DNA from: Lunularia cruciata
Lineage: Eukaryota > Streptophyta > Marchantiopsida > Lunulariales > Lunulariaceae
Direction of reading: 5' to 3'
DNA length: 64,000 nt
NCBI GenBank assembly: GCA_948567375.1
Contig: OX419756.1
Location: 3,663,001 to 3,727,000 of the forward strand
The position numbers and the translations under genes were made by a program. Positions 1-13,429 of the stretch are shown here, piece after piece. Under the pieces are notes generated by a model, which made no database searches, had not been told where the DNA came from, and was given only the letters and a program-made list of their open reading frames with translations. The first letter of the stretch is position 1; each line of letters opens with the position of its first letter.

Positions 1-1440
1 CTCAGTAGTATTGGTGCGCTACACGTAACCTTACATCCCAGTCATTGTCCGAAAAGAAAATTCATATCAAATTCCTGATTCTCTTCATCTTCGTTTACTT
101 TATTCCCTTCACTCCACCGGACAAAGTTACAAGGACAAGTTTGTCTAGGATTGGAAGACAAAGATAATGATGGAAAGAGTCGCTTATAATATTCTCAACG
201 ACTTCCCAGGGATTTATACTGACTTAATCTGATAGTAGGAGTGATAGTACTGGCTTGATCGGATCTGTTTTCTGCGATCAGAGCTACTTAAGACCCCAAT
301 CTTGCACGCTCTTCGAATTCTTTACGGATCACTGTTCGACCAGGTCACTTTTGTCGAAGATATTCTTTTACGAAAAGGTCATCAACCACTGTATAGTCGA
401 TGCTTTTAAAGCTTAGTTAGCGATGAAAATGTAATTGAGCCCATGTCTCTCTACGTGAGCTTTAAAGCAACTGTATTACATCCACAAAGGAGCAAATACT
501 GTACGTCAGAAAAGGCTTTATATTACTTCTGAGCAAAAAAGAAAGGACTCCATACATCCCAACGACATCCAATGCTATCCCAAAACTTTAACCTTCTATG
601 TTGTGGCGTTTCGATCTGATAGGATACGATAGATGCCTGCAATAGTTTTGGCAGGACTTGAGAATGAAACTATAGTTCTGGCGTGGAGAAAAGTTAGGAC
701 CTCGGATTAAACACTATCCCACAAGAAGATAAATGAGAAGCTATGGTCCTTTCGCTTTCACTTCCGAATTTGACTCTAGTGCTTAAAGTAGATGATTGAG
801 ATACTTACTATGAGCTGATTAGCGCCGTATATTAACAGCAATTGCGAGCGAACAAGGATAGCCTGAAGGAGCGAGAATAGGGGAATTGGCGCTAGTGTGA
901 GAGAAAGAAAAATCGCGAATTACAGTTGGTGAAGTAGCGAATGTGGAGAGCAGAACATGAACAGGAGAATGCGAACTGGCGAGAATGGGGAATGTGACTT
1001 CATTGTCGGAGCAAGGACATCGCGAACAGGAAGGTGGGGACATCGGCAGCAGAACCCGGAAAGAGCCGCCGCCGCTGCGAGAGAGACAAGAGAGACGGCT
1101 TCACCTCTCTTTCCGCTGCTGTGGTCGTGGCGTAGCGAGAGTCTTCTTCTCTCTCAATTCCTTGCCGCTCGCAATCTGAGTACCATATAAATGTTCTTCG
1201 TTTTGATCATGCTGTCCAACACTTCTCTTGCTTTCAGTCTCGTGGATCTCGGTTCCTGTTTTTGCCCGTGCAAATTACACTGCTGGAACTGAGTCTGCGC
1301 TTGATCAGCTGCAACTGGAACAAGCGTTGGTGCAGTACCAAGCATCAGTGAATGCGAATTTTCCTCTCTTTGATACATCGTTCCATCGTCTGTGAGAATC
1401 AGCGTCTTTGAAGTGATTGTTAAAGTTGGTATCAATCACG
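1..1440. other. Upstream region with no recognised gene
   Basis: No ORF here looks like a known protein. The stretch 950-1180 is purine-rich on the plus strand and encodes only an arginine-rich low-complexity reading. A TATA-like motif (CATATAAATG) lies near 1184-1193, about 250 bases upstream of the start of the Bet v 1-like gene, and could be its core promoter. This is inference from position and motif only. Confidence 0.4.
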
Positions 1441-2892
1441 ATGACTATCATGAAGCAAGGAATGCAGGTCGAAGTCGAATTGCGCCTTCCCATACACAAG
1501 CTGTGGGAAGCACTGAAGAATCTGAACTTGCTTGCATCGAGAATTGCACCAGACTTGAGTCATCAGATTCTGGAGGGTGATGGTGGCGTCGGAAGTGTAA
1601 ATCTCATGCAATTTGGCGATGGTACTTTCTACTCTCCTCTCAGAACTTTGCCCCGGTGTGTACTCTGCGAGCAGCAGGCCGTCATAGGTTCTCGTTTTGC
1701 TTTCATCTCCATAAACTACGTTTCATGGGGCATTGGACTTCTTTCTTCTATCTGTTGATAAATCTTGTTTCTGTATGATAATCAACAGGACTGAGGAGTT
1801 TGACATCTTTTTGTGCCGCAAGAGAAATGTTTTATGGTTCATGATTCTGTCAATCAGCATTTAGTGGACTATAACAAAATCCAAGATATCTGCTTGACGA
1901 TTACTGACCGTCCTAGTGAACAGAACGGAGATCGAAATTAGTACTGTTATTGAAGCAGGTGTATGAAAGATAGTGGTCTTTTACATGGCGAGGCTCGCTT
2001 CAACATGGTACAACCAAACTCAAATTGTTCCTACGAGCCCATTTCACTGATGTCCGAGGGCAAATTGATTATGCAGTGGTAGCGACATGCCGTATTGCAC
2101 GGTTTCTCTCAATCGTATCGTATACATAGCCAAGTCATCGATTAACTTGGCTCGACAGTTGTTACTAAACAAGTGCCTCACATCTTTTTTCTTCAATCAA
2201 GTCTATGCGGGGACAAGTCTTCTCGTTCGGGGGAGTGCTTTCAAACGTCAGCATTCTGTACACAAGTTGAAGTCTCTATATCAGTATATAACACTTGTAT
2301 TCTGTCGTTCGGACATGGACTATACTTCACCCATTTTATAGGTATTAAGTATTTGTGGAAACTAAATTTCAGAACTGTATAACTCTACAAAGAGTCGGGA
2401 AGAGCAGGCGATGTAGCTCAGTTTGTAGAGCGTCCGCTTAACGTGCGAGAGGCACAGGGTTCCAGACGGATTCGTAGGAATTTGTGCAATGTGGTAGACT
2501 CTGCTGCAATCGTGCAAGTGGTGTGGATGTGCCGTAGCTTTTGCTTACAAGTTTGAACAAAATGATAACCGAGAGAGTGGACAATCATGAGGCGTTTCGT
2601 TGTGCTTGTGGTAGGGAGGTACGAGAAGGAACGGGTGGACATGATCGATGACAGAACGCACACGCTGGTGTCCACAGTGATTGCCGGAGGTATGGACGTC
2701 AGATACAATCAGTACACGAAAACAGTGGCTCTCTCTTCGGCTCGCAATGGTACCACCACCATCGCATGCTGGCGTGCAGAGTATGCCCCGGTTGCAGAGG
2801 CCACGCCTTCTGGTCTGGCACGAGACACTGCTCTTGCTTTCTTCAAAGATCTTGAAACTTATCTCAATGCAAACAAGAACCCTTACGCATAG
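1441..2892 (+). CDS. Bet v 1 / PR-10-like (START-like fold) ligand-binding protein, two exons
   Basis: Exon 1 is 1441-1621 and exon 2 is 2615-2892, joined by a GT-AG intron in phase 1; the product is 152 residues, close to the roughly 160 usual for the family. Visible features are the N-terminal strand and helix (MQVEVELRLP, HKLWEALKNL), the glycine-rich loop GDGGVGS at residues 46-52, a YEKERVDMID strand just after the splice, and the long C-terminal helix ending LETYLNANKNPYA. The single intron near codon 61, right after the glycine-rich loop and strand, is the classic PR-10 position. Family members bind small hydrophobic ligands in the cytosol; some are defence-induced, some are norcoclaurine-synthase-like enzymes. 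The ligand cannot be told. ATG at 1441 is the first in-frame ATG; 1450 and 1462 are alternatives. The intron holds a decayed tRNA-like sequence. Confidence 0.85.
2407..2479 (+). pseudogene. Decayed tRNA-Ala-like gene (anticodon position reads AAC)
   Basis: The 5' half is tRNA-like: acceptor start GGCGATG, a perfect D stem GCTC/GAGC around TAGCTCAGTTTGTAGAGC (A box), then an anticodon arm with loop TTAACGT. The 5' half and GCGAGAGGCAC resemble plant tRNA-Ala, whose anticodon would be AGC; here it reads AAC. The T arm (GGGTTCCAGACGG) and 3' acceptor do not pair with the 5' side, so it is probably non-functional. It lies inside the intron of the Bet v 1-like gene, same strand. Confidence 0.55.
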
Positions 2893-4130
2893 TCTATCCA
2901 ACACTTCCATCTTGATGGATTGAACCAATTGTGAGGGGCATAATCAGAGATGTCGATTCGGACTAGGTGAGATACACAACCTAGTTTTAAGGCGTTTAAG
3001 GGCCCAAGCTCAGTGTTTTTTGTCCTCGGAACTAACCGGATTGTAACATATCTTTTCCATAAGTCGTCAATATTGATGCACAATTTTTCCCTATCGAGGT
3101 TCAGATCCACTGAAGTTTGAGTGTAAGCTAACCCACATAGATGGTTAACCTGTCTTATCTGTGCCGCCTTATAGTCATGCCGAAAAGTATATTGAGACGA
3201 TGGAAACAAATCACGCCATGGTGAAAATCCCAATTCGGTCTTTGATTGCCACACAATGCACTCGAAGGAAAACTATCTCTTCCCGACTATAACCTTCAAG
3301 GATATGGATCGCCACAATTTTCAAACATGGTTACAAATTACCTCTTAAACCTTACCTTGTCCATAGAGGGCCTATGAGGTCTACCCTTCCCAGCCTTTAT
3401 TTTAACAGATTTCTGTAAGTCTTGCAGTCATGTGAAAGTGCTTTATTCATTTCCAGGTTCACTCCTGCTATCAGATTCTTTGACAGCCTGAGGCAGGAAT
3501 ACACATGACAAGCCTCTGGGAATTATGACAACCTTGTGTAGTTGGAAGTGAAGGAAACGGTAGCCATCAAAAGCAATAACCGATTCTCAACAAACACGGT
3601 TCAGTGACCCACTCCAAGCATCTACTCTGCATCCCGAGTTTCGTCGTGTTGGTACTTGCACATGAGAAATTTACTGGCAAGATCTGTTCATATCAAGTAG
3701 TCAACATACACGATGCAGTCAAGCCACCACGAAAGGCAGTTCCACGTGAAGGTAGTGAAGAACTACTTGTCAAAACCTGCTCATTCAACAGGGTAGGAAG
3801 GAAACTGCAGTACACCCCAACTGTAGCCAGCGGTGAAACTCTACGGTGACTATGGTAACTACGGTGAGTTCGGGTTGTGGGGTGGGGAATTGCGAGGGGT
3901 TACCTAAAATTAACGGAATTGCTGTGGGAACGGGGAAGATTGCAATAAAGTTAACGGCACATCCTGGTGAGACTATAAAATTGGTTTGGAATACTTTTTA
4001 CAATAGTGAAAAAATAAAACTGATGATAGGGGTTTTGTGTTATATTCGGAATAATCCCCCTTCAGGGAAGAAAGGATACCTTGGGAGCTTCTTGTGTAGT
4101 TCGGAATTGACTTTATACTAAAGTCAATTC
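2893..4130. other. Intergenic region, no recognised gene
   Basis: Short ORFs on both strands (for example 2883-3254 minus and 3604-3849 plus) have no recognisable family and no clear splice partners. The stretch 3840-4120 is G-rich on the plus strand. It may contain the 3' UTR of the Bet v 1-like gene. Confidence 0.35.
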
Positions 4131-7100
4131 CGATTATAGATAAATACATTTAGATTTTATCATGATATGATGCAATCTTTCTTGTGATCAATCGTAACGC
4201 GTGAAGTCTATCTCAAAAGAAGTACATTAACAAATGATTCATTTTATTAATATATGACTTGAATTGACCAAATAGAATAGATAGATATTTAAGAATAGAT
4301 ATGTTTAAATAAGAGTTATCTCTCATTAATCTATAAGCTATATAGGGAATTGGAGTTCTCAAAATAGGCCATTAGAAATTTTAAATGGGAGTATCTGCTC
4401 ATTTTTGGCTGAATTTTAAAAAGATATTCCATATAATTTTTACTAAATACGGATGAGATAAAAAAAATTTCAATGGTTCTTGCATTCATGAACTTGGTAA
4501 ACTCCTTTTCTAATAAGAAAATTATATATTAAAATTTTCATTTAACTTATTATAGTCTTTTATTATAGTTCATATAAGTGCTTGCACTACATGACCTTTT
4601 TTCAGACAATCTGAACCAAAAAGAAGGTACAGAGGGAACAGAAGAAAAGAGATGGACCAATAACGGAATAGAATGTAGACCAAGTGCAAAAGATAGCCCT
4701 ATTTTTATTACTTATATTGGAGGAAGATATACAATTTTTTTCTTGTTAACATTAGCCGAGAATGTTTTAGTCAAGTAAATAGAAAATTTAAGTGATAAAT
4801 TATGTATAAACCTAGGAAGGTTCCATTATACCTTCTAGTTCAAGTCTACAGGAAGAGTTATGAGTACATTATCAGCCTATTTAATCCTCTAAGTATCCTA
4901 AATATCTTCTAGATATTTCTTGGACATCCTTGCCATCTTATCACCTGCTCTAGTTTTGAACTCTTGAATGGTGTCTTGAGTATTATGAAGATGGTAAAGT
5001 ATGTTTTATGTAGCATCGTGAAGTAGGTAATCCTTCCTTTGTACTCCATATGGTGGTTACTTCAGATGTTGTTATGGCTACAAGTAATCATATGCTTAAT
5101 AAGGATTTGATCAATTTAGTAGTAGTCATCATACTCAATAATGATTGTAAATTCGTGAAATTCGATTTGGTCAAGAAAAGAGGATGAGCTGGAAATAAAA
5201 GATTTTAGGAAAAAATTTAAAAGTGGGATAAATGTGGAAAATTAAGTTGATAAGCAATAAGGAAGATAACTTTCAGAATGAGAAAGAGACCCATTGGAGT
5301 AAGTTTGAATGATTATGAAAAAGTAAAGGAAGGATATGACTAAAGAGCAAAAATTATACACTACCTGTTCAAACTATCTTTGGTTGATCAAACTAATGTT
5401 GAAGCTCTATCAAGGATATTGGCTATGAAAGAAGTCCAAGAAAACTTGTGTGTGAAACTAAGCTTAGACTTCTAGAGAAGTCAAAAGTAACTTGTGAGTG
5501 GAGACTTAAGTAAAGTCAAATTTAAAATTAGCTTTTAAGTGAAGCTAAGCTTTAATCTATCAAGACTTGCAAGTGAAGTCCTTTACTAGTATGTTAGGTG
5601 GGTTTCTCTTATTATGCTACATTATCAATGTGTATGAGAGATGATGGTTTTTCTTGTGGTATCATTTCAATATATTGAGAATGGAGAGTGACCTCAGGGG
5701 TATAGTTCATTTTGGATGTGCATCCAAGTTATAAAATATCGACGCTAAGTTCCTTTTCTACGAACAATGAATCATCCGTCTTAGAAGAGTGATGAAGAGA
5801 TATAGTACAAAGTGTTGAAGAAATTGGAAAGACTTGCTATTGCTATAGGGGTGGGGAAACTATCATTAAGCTACAAGTGAAGTAATGTGGAGGAGTATGT
5901 CATAGAATAAGTATGAACTAGGTGAAATTTCAACTTTGGTCTTTGACACTTAAAAAGGAGATACAAGGGAATGAAATAAAATAGATGATCAAGGAGTGTT
6001 TTATATTCTCAACTTTCAGTTTTTTAAATATTTTAAATTTTTAAATTTTTAAATTAAATTTATTTTTAAAATATTTAAATATTCTTTACATCTTATAGGG
6101 ATGTCGTGAGATAATATTTGGTGCACATATTTAGCATGAACTTCATGGCCTAAGTGATGGTATCTTCCAACTTGGGGTATTTCCAGTGGTTATTTATGTT
6201 GATAGATGAGATTGTACCATTTACTTTATTTTATGATAGTGAATCCAAATAAAGAGTCATTGTAAATTTTAATACACAAGTTTATATTCAATATTATTGC
6301 ATCTCAAAAGTAGTAGGTATGGAAGTGTATCCAATACTATTGCCTGGAAGTATTAGATTTTTATAAAGTAAGCTGAAGTGAAGTACTTCACATTTTGTAA
6401 TTTCTATTTACCTTTGCTAGTGTTTGTTATTCGATATAGAGGTGTAATAGTTCAAATCTCCATGTTCTATCACCTCAAACCAAAAGAAAGGAAATGAAGG
6501 AGTTGAAATTAGCTTTAGAAGATATAGACTTAACACAATTAACACAAGAACTATTAAGCATCAAGGTTCAAGAAGTCTATATAATGGAAGGAGTTTCTTC
6601 ACCACCAAATGTTCAGCAAGTTCAAGAGATGGACAATACGACACATAGGAAGGCTTAAGTGGTGTAGGATGTTTGATGAGAACGTTCGCAAAATAAAGAT
6701 GGCGAATGACTGCAAATTTGAACCATTGCAACCAAGGGAGCTCTTACCTGCCAGTACTAGAATGGATAATAGAAGTAGGAAAGTTGTTACTAAACAGACC
6801 ACACAAATAGAGATAATCTAGGCATGGTCAATCTAGGGCTAGAGAGGTAAAGTACTAGAGGATGACTCTATTGTGTGGAGACCATACTCACGTCATGCTT
6901 TTGAGCATGAAGTGAGTATGTTTATTTTGATCATTATTGCTTGATGTTGCTCTAGTGTACCTAAGAAATCTTTTTAGCTTCTCAAGATCAATAGATTTCC
7001 TAAAGTCCACTTAAACAAGGTCTGATTAGTAAGTTGAACGCAGTGGATTCACTTGAAATGACCTGTATGATGTATGAAGTTATGAAACTTAGTTCGAGAA

Positions 7101-8280
7101 AGGAAAATCCGTGAGAATATTGAAGAATTTTGTAATCAGCACATTTTAATTATAAATACGAATCAAGTATAGGCTCTCATTATTTTCAAGATCGGATGGA
7201 AAAAGAAAAAAGAACCAATGATAGATACTTAACCTATAAGAGAACTTAGCCTATCAATGAGAGCATTATATCAACCCAAAGACATTCTAACTCTTCGTTT
7301 GGATTAAGCGTTCTATTGAATATCTCTATCTTAACAATAGATTTAATCATAGTGTCAAGGAAATAAGTAACATCAAGATGCAACTAACAAATCATAACGC
7401 CTAAGAAGGATGAACCAACTACATAAAGGTATAAAACCTACCATTAATGGAAATTAAGAGATTTTACGCACCGAAGCTTAAGTTTGCTTCTTTGCCAGTT
7501 ATTTTTTAATTCTGTTTAGTAATTTTTATAAGTCTTTAGAGTTAAAATAGAAAGCTAGAATAGAAAGCTTTGATTTGTTTCACTTACCCACCTAAGATAA
7601 TAATCCTATGGTTTGAATGGTACACAAAAGCATTAACATATGCAAAGTGCAAATAGTTACATATGACTAAAATTCGACAAATCAAAAAGTAAACTTTTGT
7701 TTTGGACCTCAACATTGTATTGCTCATGGTGTTTGGAAATACTATTGAAAATTAATGGAGAACGGTGAAATGCATGGAACCTCATAGACTATGTCAAAGT
7801 AAAATTTGATCAATTAGAAGGCATCTATTGCTCAAGGTGTTTACAACTAGTATTGGAAATGAAACAAGAAGTGGTCGGACCTCAATACCTTATTGCGTGT
7901 GGTGTTTACAAGTAGTATTGGAAATGAACAGAGAGATGGTAGAATGCATGGACATTCATTTTGGGACTATATCAAAGTAAAGCTTGACCAGTTAAAAAGG
8001 CATCCATAGTGTGGGCAAATGTTGCACGTAACACAATAAAAGATTTCATAACTGTCAATTATTTTGCCTACACAATAAGACATATATATGTATATGAGTA
8101 GTTTTTCCCATAAGCTTGAATACCATACTGTTCATGTTCAAGCCTACCAGTAGTTTTTTCCCCATAAGCTTGTATACCATACTATTATACATGAGTCCCA
8201 CTTGACTCTTGAACTTATACATAATTGCTTATCACTATTTTGGTTTTTCTGCTATATGGATTTTGATTGGTTTGTTTCTA
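4131..8280. other. AT-rich, CpG-poor decayed intergenic block
   Basis: Mostly A and T with very few CG dinucleotides, homopolymer and ATTT-rich runs (for example 6015-6080), and no ORF with a recognisable family. It has the look of old, heavily deaminated transposon DNA, but no element can be named. The end (about 8080-8280) merges into repeat R1. Confidence 0.5.
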
Positions 8281-10485
8281 GACATGTTGTGCCTTTGCTT
8301 ATGGACATATGGGCCTACTTTGTCCCTTACTTAATTTGAGGCACATTTTGCCTCCTTTTCTTGCCCTTTTGGGTTGCCATAAACTTTTTAAAAGTTTTTC
8401 CTTACTTCTTTGTTCTTTTGTTCTTTCACTTTGCCTTTGTTCTTCCTGTTTGAGTTCACTCAGTCCCTTCCCGTGAAGCGCTGATGTTTCTTGCTCCTCA
8501 CTTGTAGAAGTAACAACATCTGCTTGATTATTTCTCATTGCGGTGTCTTGGATTTTCTCTCTACTAATGTATGTATGTGATTTCAAGGATTCATCAAGTA
8601 TGTATTGATTCCTCCACTCCTCTTACTCATGTTGATTCTTTCTTGCATGGTCCTCATCATATGGCAACGATTCCTACGTCTATTTATGTGCCTGCACTTC
8701 TGCGTGCTCTTTCTTTCCACACTTCCACTCTTGTTCTTTGGTTTTTCAACATTCCCACTACTTATGAGCAACCAAGTTTGCCTTGGTACTGATGAGTTTT
8801 TTAGCAGGAACTTGGTACAAGGGGTACTAACAATTGCTCAACCACTTTGGCACTACGTGAGGCATTGATGAAGTTGCATGTGTTTTTGTGGAGGTTTATT
8901 ATGGCCGCCTTCTGCTTCCCTTTGATGTTTAGTGTCTTGAGTCCATAAAGCTTGGTGTGATATACTTTATATCATGTTCTCTTACAATTTTCTCTCGTCA
9001 CCCTATTATACTTTAACCCGTTTTTATAGCCACACCATCAAATAACTCTTGTATTGTTTCACTCCTCCATTCCCTAGTTTATTCCCTCCCTAGTATTTTT
9101 GCTTCACTCTTGACTGATTCTTGGTTTGACCACTCATGTCTACAATGTTCCTACCTAACTCCAGCCCGCATTCTTAATCTTTATTGTTCATGCATTGCTT
9201 ATTGGCGGGCTCTTAAATAACATTTCCTATTTCTTGTAATCGTTTGCATAGATGCTCTTGATTTCAAGTTGTCTACTCATCTGTTGGCCATCTATTATTC
9301 TCAATTTGTTTCAATTGTGCCTTTGTTGCAAGTTACATTTGATGCATTCTACCTTAGGGCTTTACCATTACTCTAGCATTGTGAATCATGTACATATTGC
9401 TTATCAATCATTTGCATTTCATGAGTTTTGGATAACACATTCCTAGAATAGCTTTGTCTCTCATATACCCATATAAATCTTGTTGGCACTATGAGATTGC
9501 AATGGGGGTTCATGTTCAACCACCTCTATGCTTTATCTTGAAGTAGATTCTTCTGCTTCTTTATACATTATTCATATCCCACCACAATAGATGGATTAGG
9601 GAAGGTAAGTTCAAATTCATTCATCATCTATTCATGTACTTTGTTGATAAGCACATTTTCTAGTTACATGAATGATTTTGAGTTCTCACAATGATATTTC
9701 TCTTCACCTTACTTTATAGTTTCAATCTCATTACATGTAGATTGAAAATTTCTCATTTTAGTTGATTTAGTTAATTCTTACACTAGAGAGCAAGCCCATT
9801 TCCTTATTCTTGGTTGGATTTCCCGTTGTCTCATTTAGAGATAATTTTACAAACCATGTGTAATCTATGCTTTGACTTGGCTTTTGTTATTTCTTCTCTT
9901 TTGTTGTCTACTACTCTAATTCTTTTTTGGATCCATTTTTGTCACCCTTCCTTGTGACACTCGTCGTCAAGTCCTCAAAACAAATTCTTCTGCTTCTTTA
10001 CACAACATTCATGCCCCACCACAATAGACGGATTAGAATAAGTAAGCTTCGGTTCATTCATCAGAGATTCATGTACTTGATTGATACATAAATTTCCTAA
10101 CTACATAAATGATTTAGAGTTCTAATAATGGTATTTGTCTTCCTCTCCTTACTTCATAGTTTCAATTTCATTGAATATAATCTGGAGGATTCCATTTTAG
10201 TTGGTTCTTGCAATAGAGAACATACACATTTCCTTGTTGAATTTCTGGTTATCTCATTCACTTGGTTGTATGATAATTTTCTGGACCATGTAGAATTTGT
10301 ACTTCGACTTGGCTTTTGTTACTTTTCTTCTATTGTATATTCTTCTAATTCTTTTCTAAATCCACCTTCGTCACCCTTCATGTGACACTTCGTTGTCACG
10401 CACTCAAGTCTCATTCACTTGGTTTTGTGAGAATCTTACATACCACATGTAATCTATGCTTCAACGTGCCTTTTGCTACTTCTTC
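8280..10485 (+). repeat. R1 repeat copy A plus two ~435-bp U2 units (left arm of palindrome)
   Basis: R1 in plus orientation runs from about 8280 to 9475 and ends with the family tail: a GTTCTGGATAACCCG-like block, a short stem-loop, CTTCTGTTCTC and a TATACC/(TA) tract. It is followed by two direct copies of a unit of about 435 bp (starting near 9548 and 9983). The same order is found inverted at 10490-12600. No reverse transcriptase or other long ORF is visible, so R1 looks non-autonomous. Confidence 0.6.
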
Positions 10486-12655
10486 TCTCGGAAGAGAATT
10501 GGAGGAGTTAGCAACCGAAGAGAAGAAGTTACGATAGGCAAACCGAAGCACAAATTACACATGCCCTATAAGCCTGTCACAAAACAAAGTGAATGAAACT
10601 TGAGGGCCACAAAGAAAGGTGACAAAGGAGATTCGAAAAAGAATTGGAGGAGTAGACAATGGAAAGGAAAAAATGACAAAGTCAAATCGAAACACAGATT
10701 ACACATGGGATGTAAAGTTATCATAAAACCAAGTGAATGAAATAATGAGAAATCCAACAAAGAGACATGCATGCTCTCTAGTGCAAAAATCAACTAAAAT
10801 GAGAATATTTCAAATTGCATACAATGAGATTGAAACTATAAAATAAAGAGCCAAAAATGCAATTGTTAGAACTCGAAATTGTTTGTCTAACTAGAAAATA
10901 TGTATATCAACCAAGTACATGAATTGATGATGAATGAACCAGAATTTATGTATTCTAATCTATCTATTGTAATAGGGCAATAATGTTGTATAAAGAAACA
11001 ATAGATGTATCAAGGCTTGACGACTAGTGCCACAACTCATGGTGACAAAAATGGATCTGGAAAAGAATTGGAGGAGTAGAAAACAAAAGAGAAGAATTAG
11101 CAAAAGTCAAATCAAAGCACAAATTACACATAGCTTCTATAACTATCATAGAACCAAGTGAATGAAACAATGAGAAATCCAACAAAAAATAAAAAAATTA
11201 GCTTGCTCTCTAGTGCGAGAATTAACTAAATCAACTAAAATGGAAATCTTTCAAACTACATACAATGAAATTACTAACTATAAAGTAAGAAATTGAAGAT
11301 AAATATTAGTGTGAGTAACTAGAATATGTATATATCAACCAAGTACATGAATCAATGATGAATGAACAAAACTTCCCTATCCTAGTCCATTTATTATGGT
11401 GGGGCGTGAATGTTATATAAAGAGCAAAAAATTCTGTTTCAAGATAAAACACAAAGGTGGTTGAACACGAACCTTGCCATTGCAATCTCATATTGCCAAC
11501 AATCTATATATTGGTCTACGAGAACAGAAGCTGTTCTAGGAACGGGTTATCCCGAACTCATGAAGTGCCAACAATCAATATATATATAAACAAGAACAGA
11601 AGCAATTCTGGAAATGGGTTATCCAGAACTCGTGCAAATGCTCGGTAAACAAGATGTACAAGATTCACAATGCTAGAATAGTGAAAAATCCATAAGGTAG
11701 AATGCATCGAATGTAACTTGAAGCAAAGGTATAATTGAAACAAATTGAAAATAGCATATGGCCAACAGACTAGTAAACCACAATGAAATTGAGAATGGTA
11801 TGCAAACACTTGCAAGAAATAGGTAATGCTATGTAAAAGACTGCCAGTTAACAATGCATGAACAATAAAAATAAAAAGCATGTGATGGAGTCGGGTAGGA
11901 ACATTGTATACACAAGAGGTCCCATGAATCAAGCAAAGAGCGAAAGGAAAAATAATAGAGAAGGAATTAGATGGGGAATGGAAGAGTGGAACAATCCGAG
12001 AGCTATAGGATGGTGGGGCTGCAAAAACCTATCAAAGTGTAACAAGGTAATGAGAGCAAAGCAAACAAGGACAGGATATAAAGTATATCGCAACAAGTGC
12101 TATGAACGCTTAAGTCATGAGACACTAGACAACAAAGGGAAGCAGAAGGTGGCCATAGTAAACCTCCACGAAAACACCTAAAAATTCATCGATGCCTTAC
12201 ACAATACTAAAGTAGTGGAGCAATTGTCAGTACCCCTCATACCAAGTATATGCTCAAAAACTCATTAGTGTCAAGGCAAACTTGGTTGCTCCCCTAAAGT
12301 GCTGCTCAAAAGTAGTGGGAATGTCATAAAGAACAGAAGTGGAAGTGTGGAAAGCAAGGGCAAGCACATATGTAAGCATTGAAGTCTTAGGTGCATAATG
12401 AGGATCAATCCAAAAAGAAAAGAATCCACGTGAGTAAGATGAAGGAAGAAATAGAGACACACATGATGGATCCTTGAAATCACGAATATTGATTAGTAGA
12501 GAGAAAGTCCAAGGCACAACAATGAGAAAAGAGTCAATCAGAGGTTCGATAGTGATTCGAGAGGGGAGCAAGAAAACTTCAGCGCTGCACGGGAAGGGGA
12601 CAAGTCAACTGAAACAGGCAAAGCAGAGGTGACCTGAATTAAGGTGAAGGTGAAG
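10486..12655 (-). repeat. R1 repeat copy B with two U2 units (right arm of palindrome)
   Basis: Mirror image of 8280-10485: the U2 units lie at about 10490-10985 and 10985-11430, the R1 tail at about 11500-11560, and the R1 body runs on to about 12600. A second short R1 tail copy sits at 11573-11640. Matching landmarks include the CTTCTGCTTCCC block (near 8906 plus, near 12140 minus) and the GATTTCAAGGAT block (near 8580 plus, near 12478 minus). Similarity is high by eye but imperfect, with scattered indels. Confidence 0.6.
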
Positions 12656-13405
12656 TATATGATATATATATATTGGTATACGAGAACAGAAGCCGTTTTG
12701 GGAACGGGTTATCCAGAACTCATGAAGTGTAAATGATCGATAAGCAAGATGTACATGATTCACAATGCTAGAATGAGAAATCCACAATGTAGAATGCATC
12801 GAATGTAACTTGAAGCAAATGCATAATTGAAACAAATTGACAATAACATATGGCTAATAGACTAGTAAAAAATGCATAATTGAAACAAATTGACAATAAC
12901 ATATGGCTAATAGACTAGTAAACCAACGGGAAATAGAGAACTCTATGCAAACGACTGGGAGAAATAGGTAACACTATGTAAAAGACTGCCAGTAAGCAAT
13001 GCATGAACGAAAAAAATAAAAAACGTGGGTTGGAGTCTGGTAGGAACAGTGTATACACCAGAGATCCTATGAAACAGGCAAAGAGCAAAGGATAAATATT
13101 AGGGAGGGAATTAGTTGGGGAATGGAGGAGTTAGAGGAATGAGTGGAACAATGCAAGAGCTATAGGGTGGTGTGGTTGCAAAAACCTGTCAAAGTGTAAT
13201 AGGGTAACGAGAGCAAAGCAAAAGAGTACAAGATATAAAGTATATCACAACAAACGTTATGGACGCTTGAGTCCTGAGACGCTAAATAGCAAAGGGAAGC
13301 AGAAGATGGCCATAGTGAACCTTCATTAAAACACTTATGATTTCATAAGCGCCAAAGTAGCTGTGCAATTGTACCCCACCTACCAAGTTTCTGCTCGAAA
13401 ACTCA
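12656..13405 (-). repeat. 5'-truncated R1 copy C with candidate 16-bp target duplication
   Basis: Minus-strand R1 copy starting in the GAGTTTTCGAGCAG region and ending at the tail near 12670. The string ATGATATATATATATT occurs at both ends (about 12659-12675 and 13407-13423), consistent with a target-site duplication, although the string is low complexity. Inside, about 53 bp is duplicated in tandem (12826-12925, containing ATTGAAACAAATTGACAATA). Confidence 0.5.
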
Positions 13406-13429
13406 TGATATATATATATTTATATTTAT

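Noticed and set aside
957-1190. Small arginine- and serine-rich ORFs upstream of the Bet v 1-like gene.
   Set aside because: Purine-rich low-complexity DNA open in several overlapping frames; no family, no splice context.
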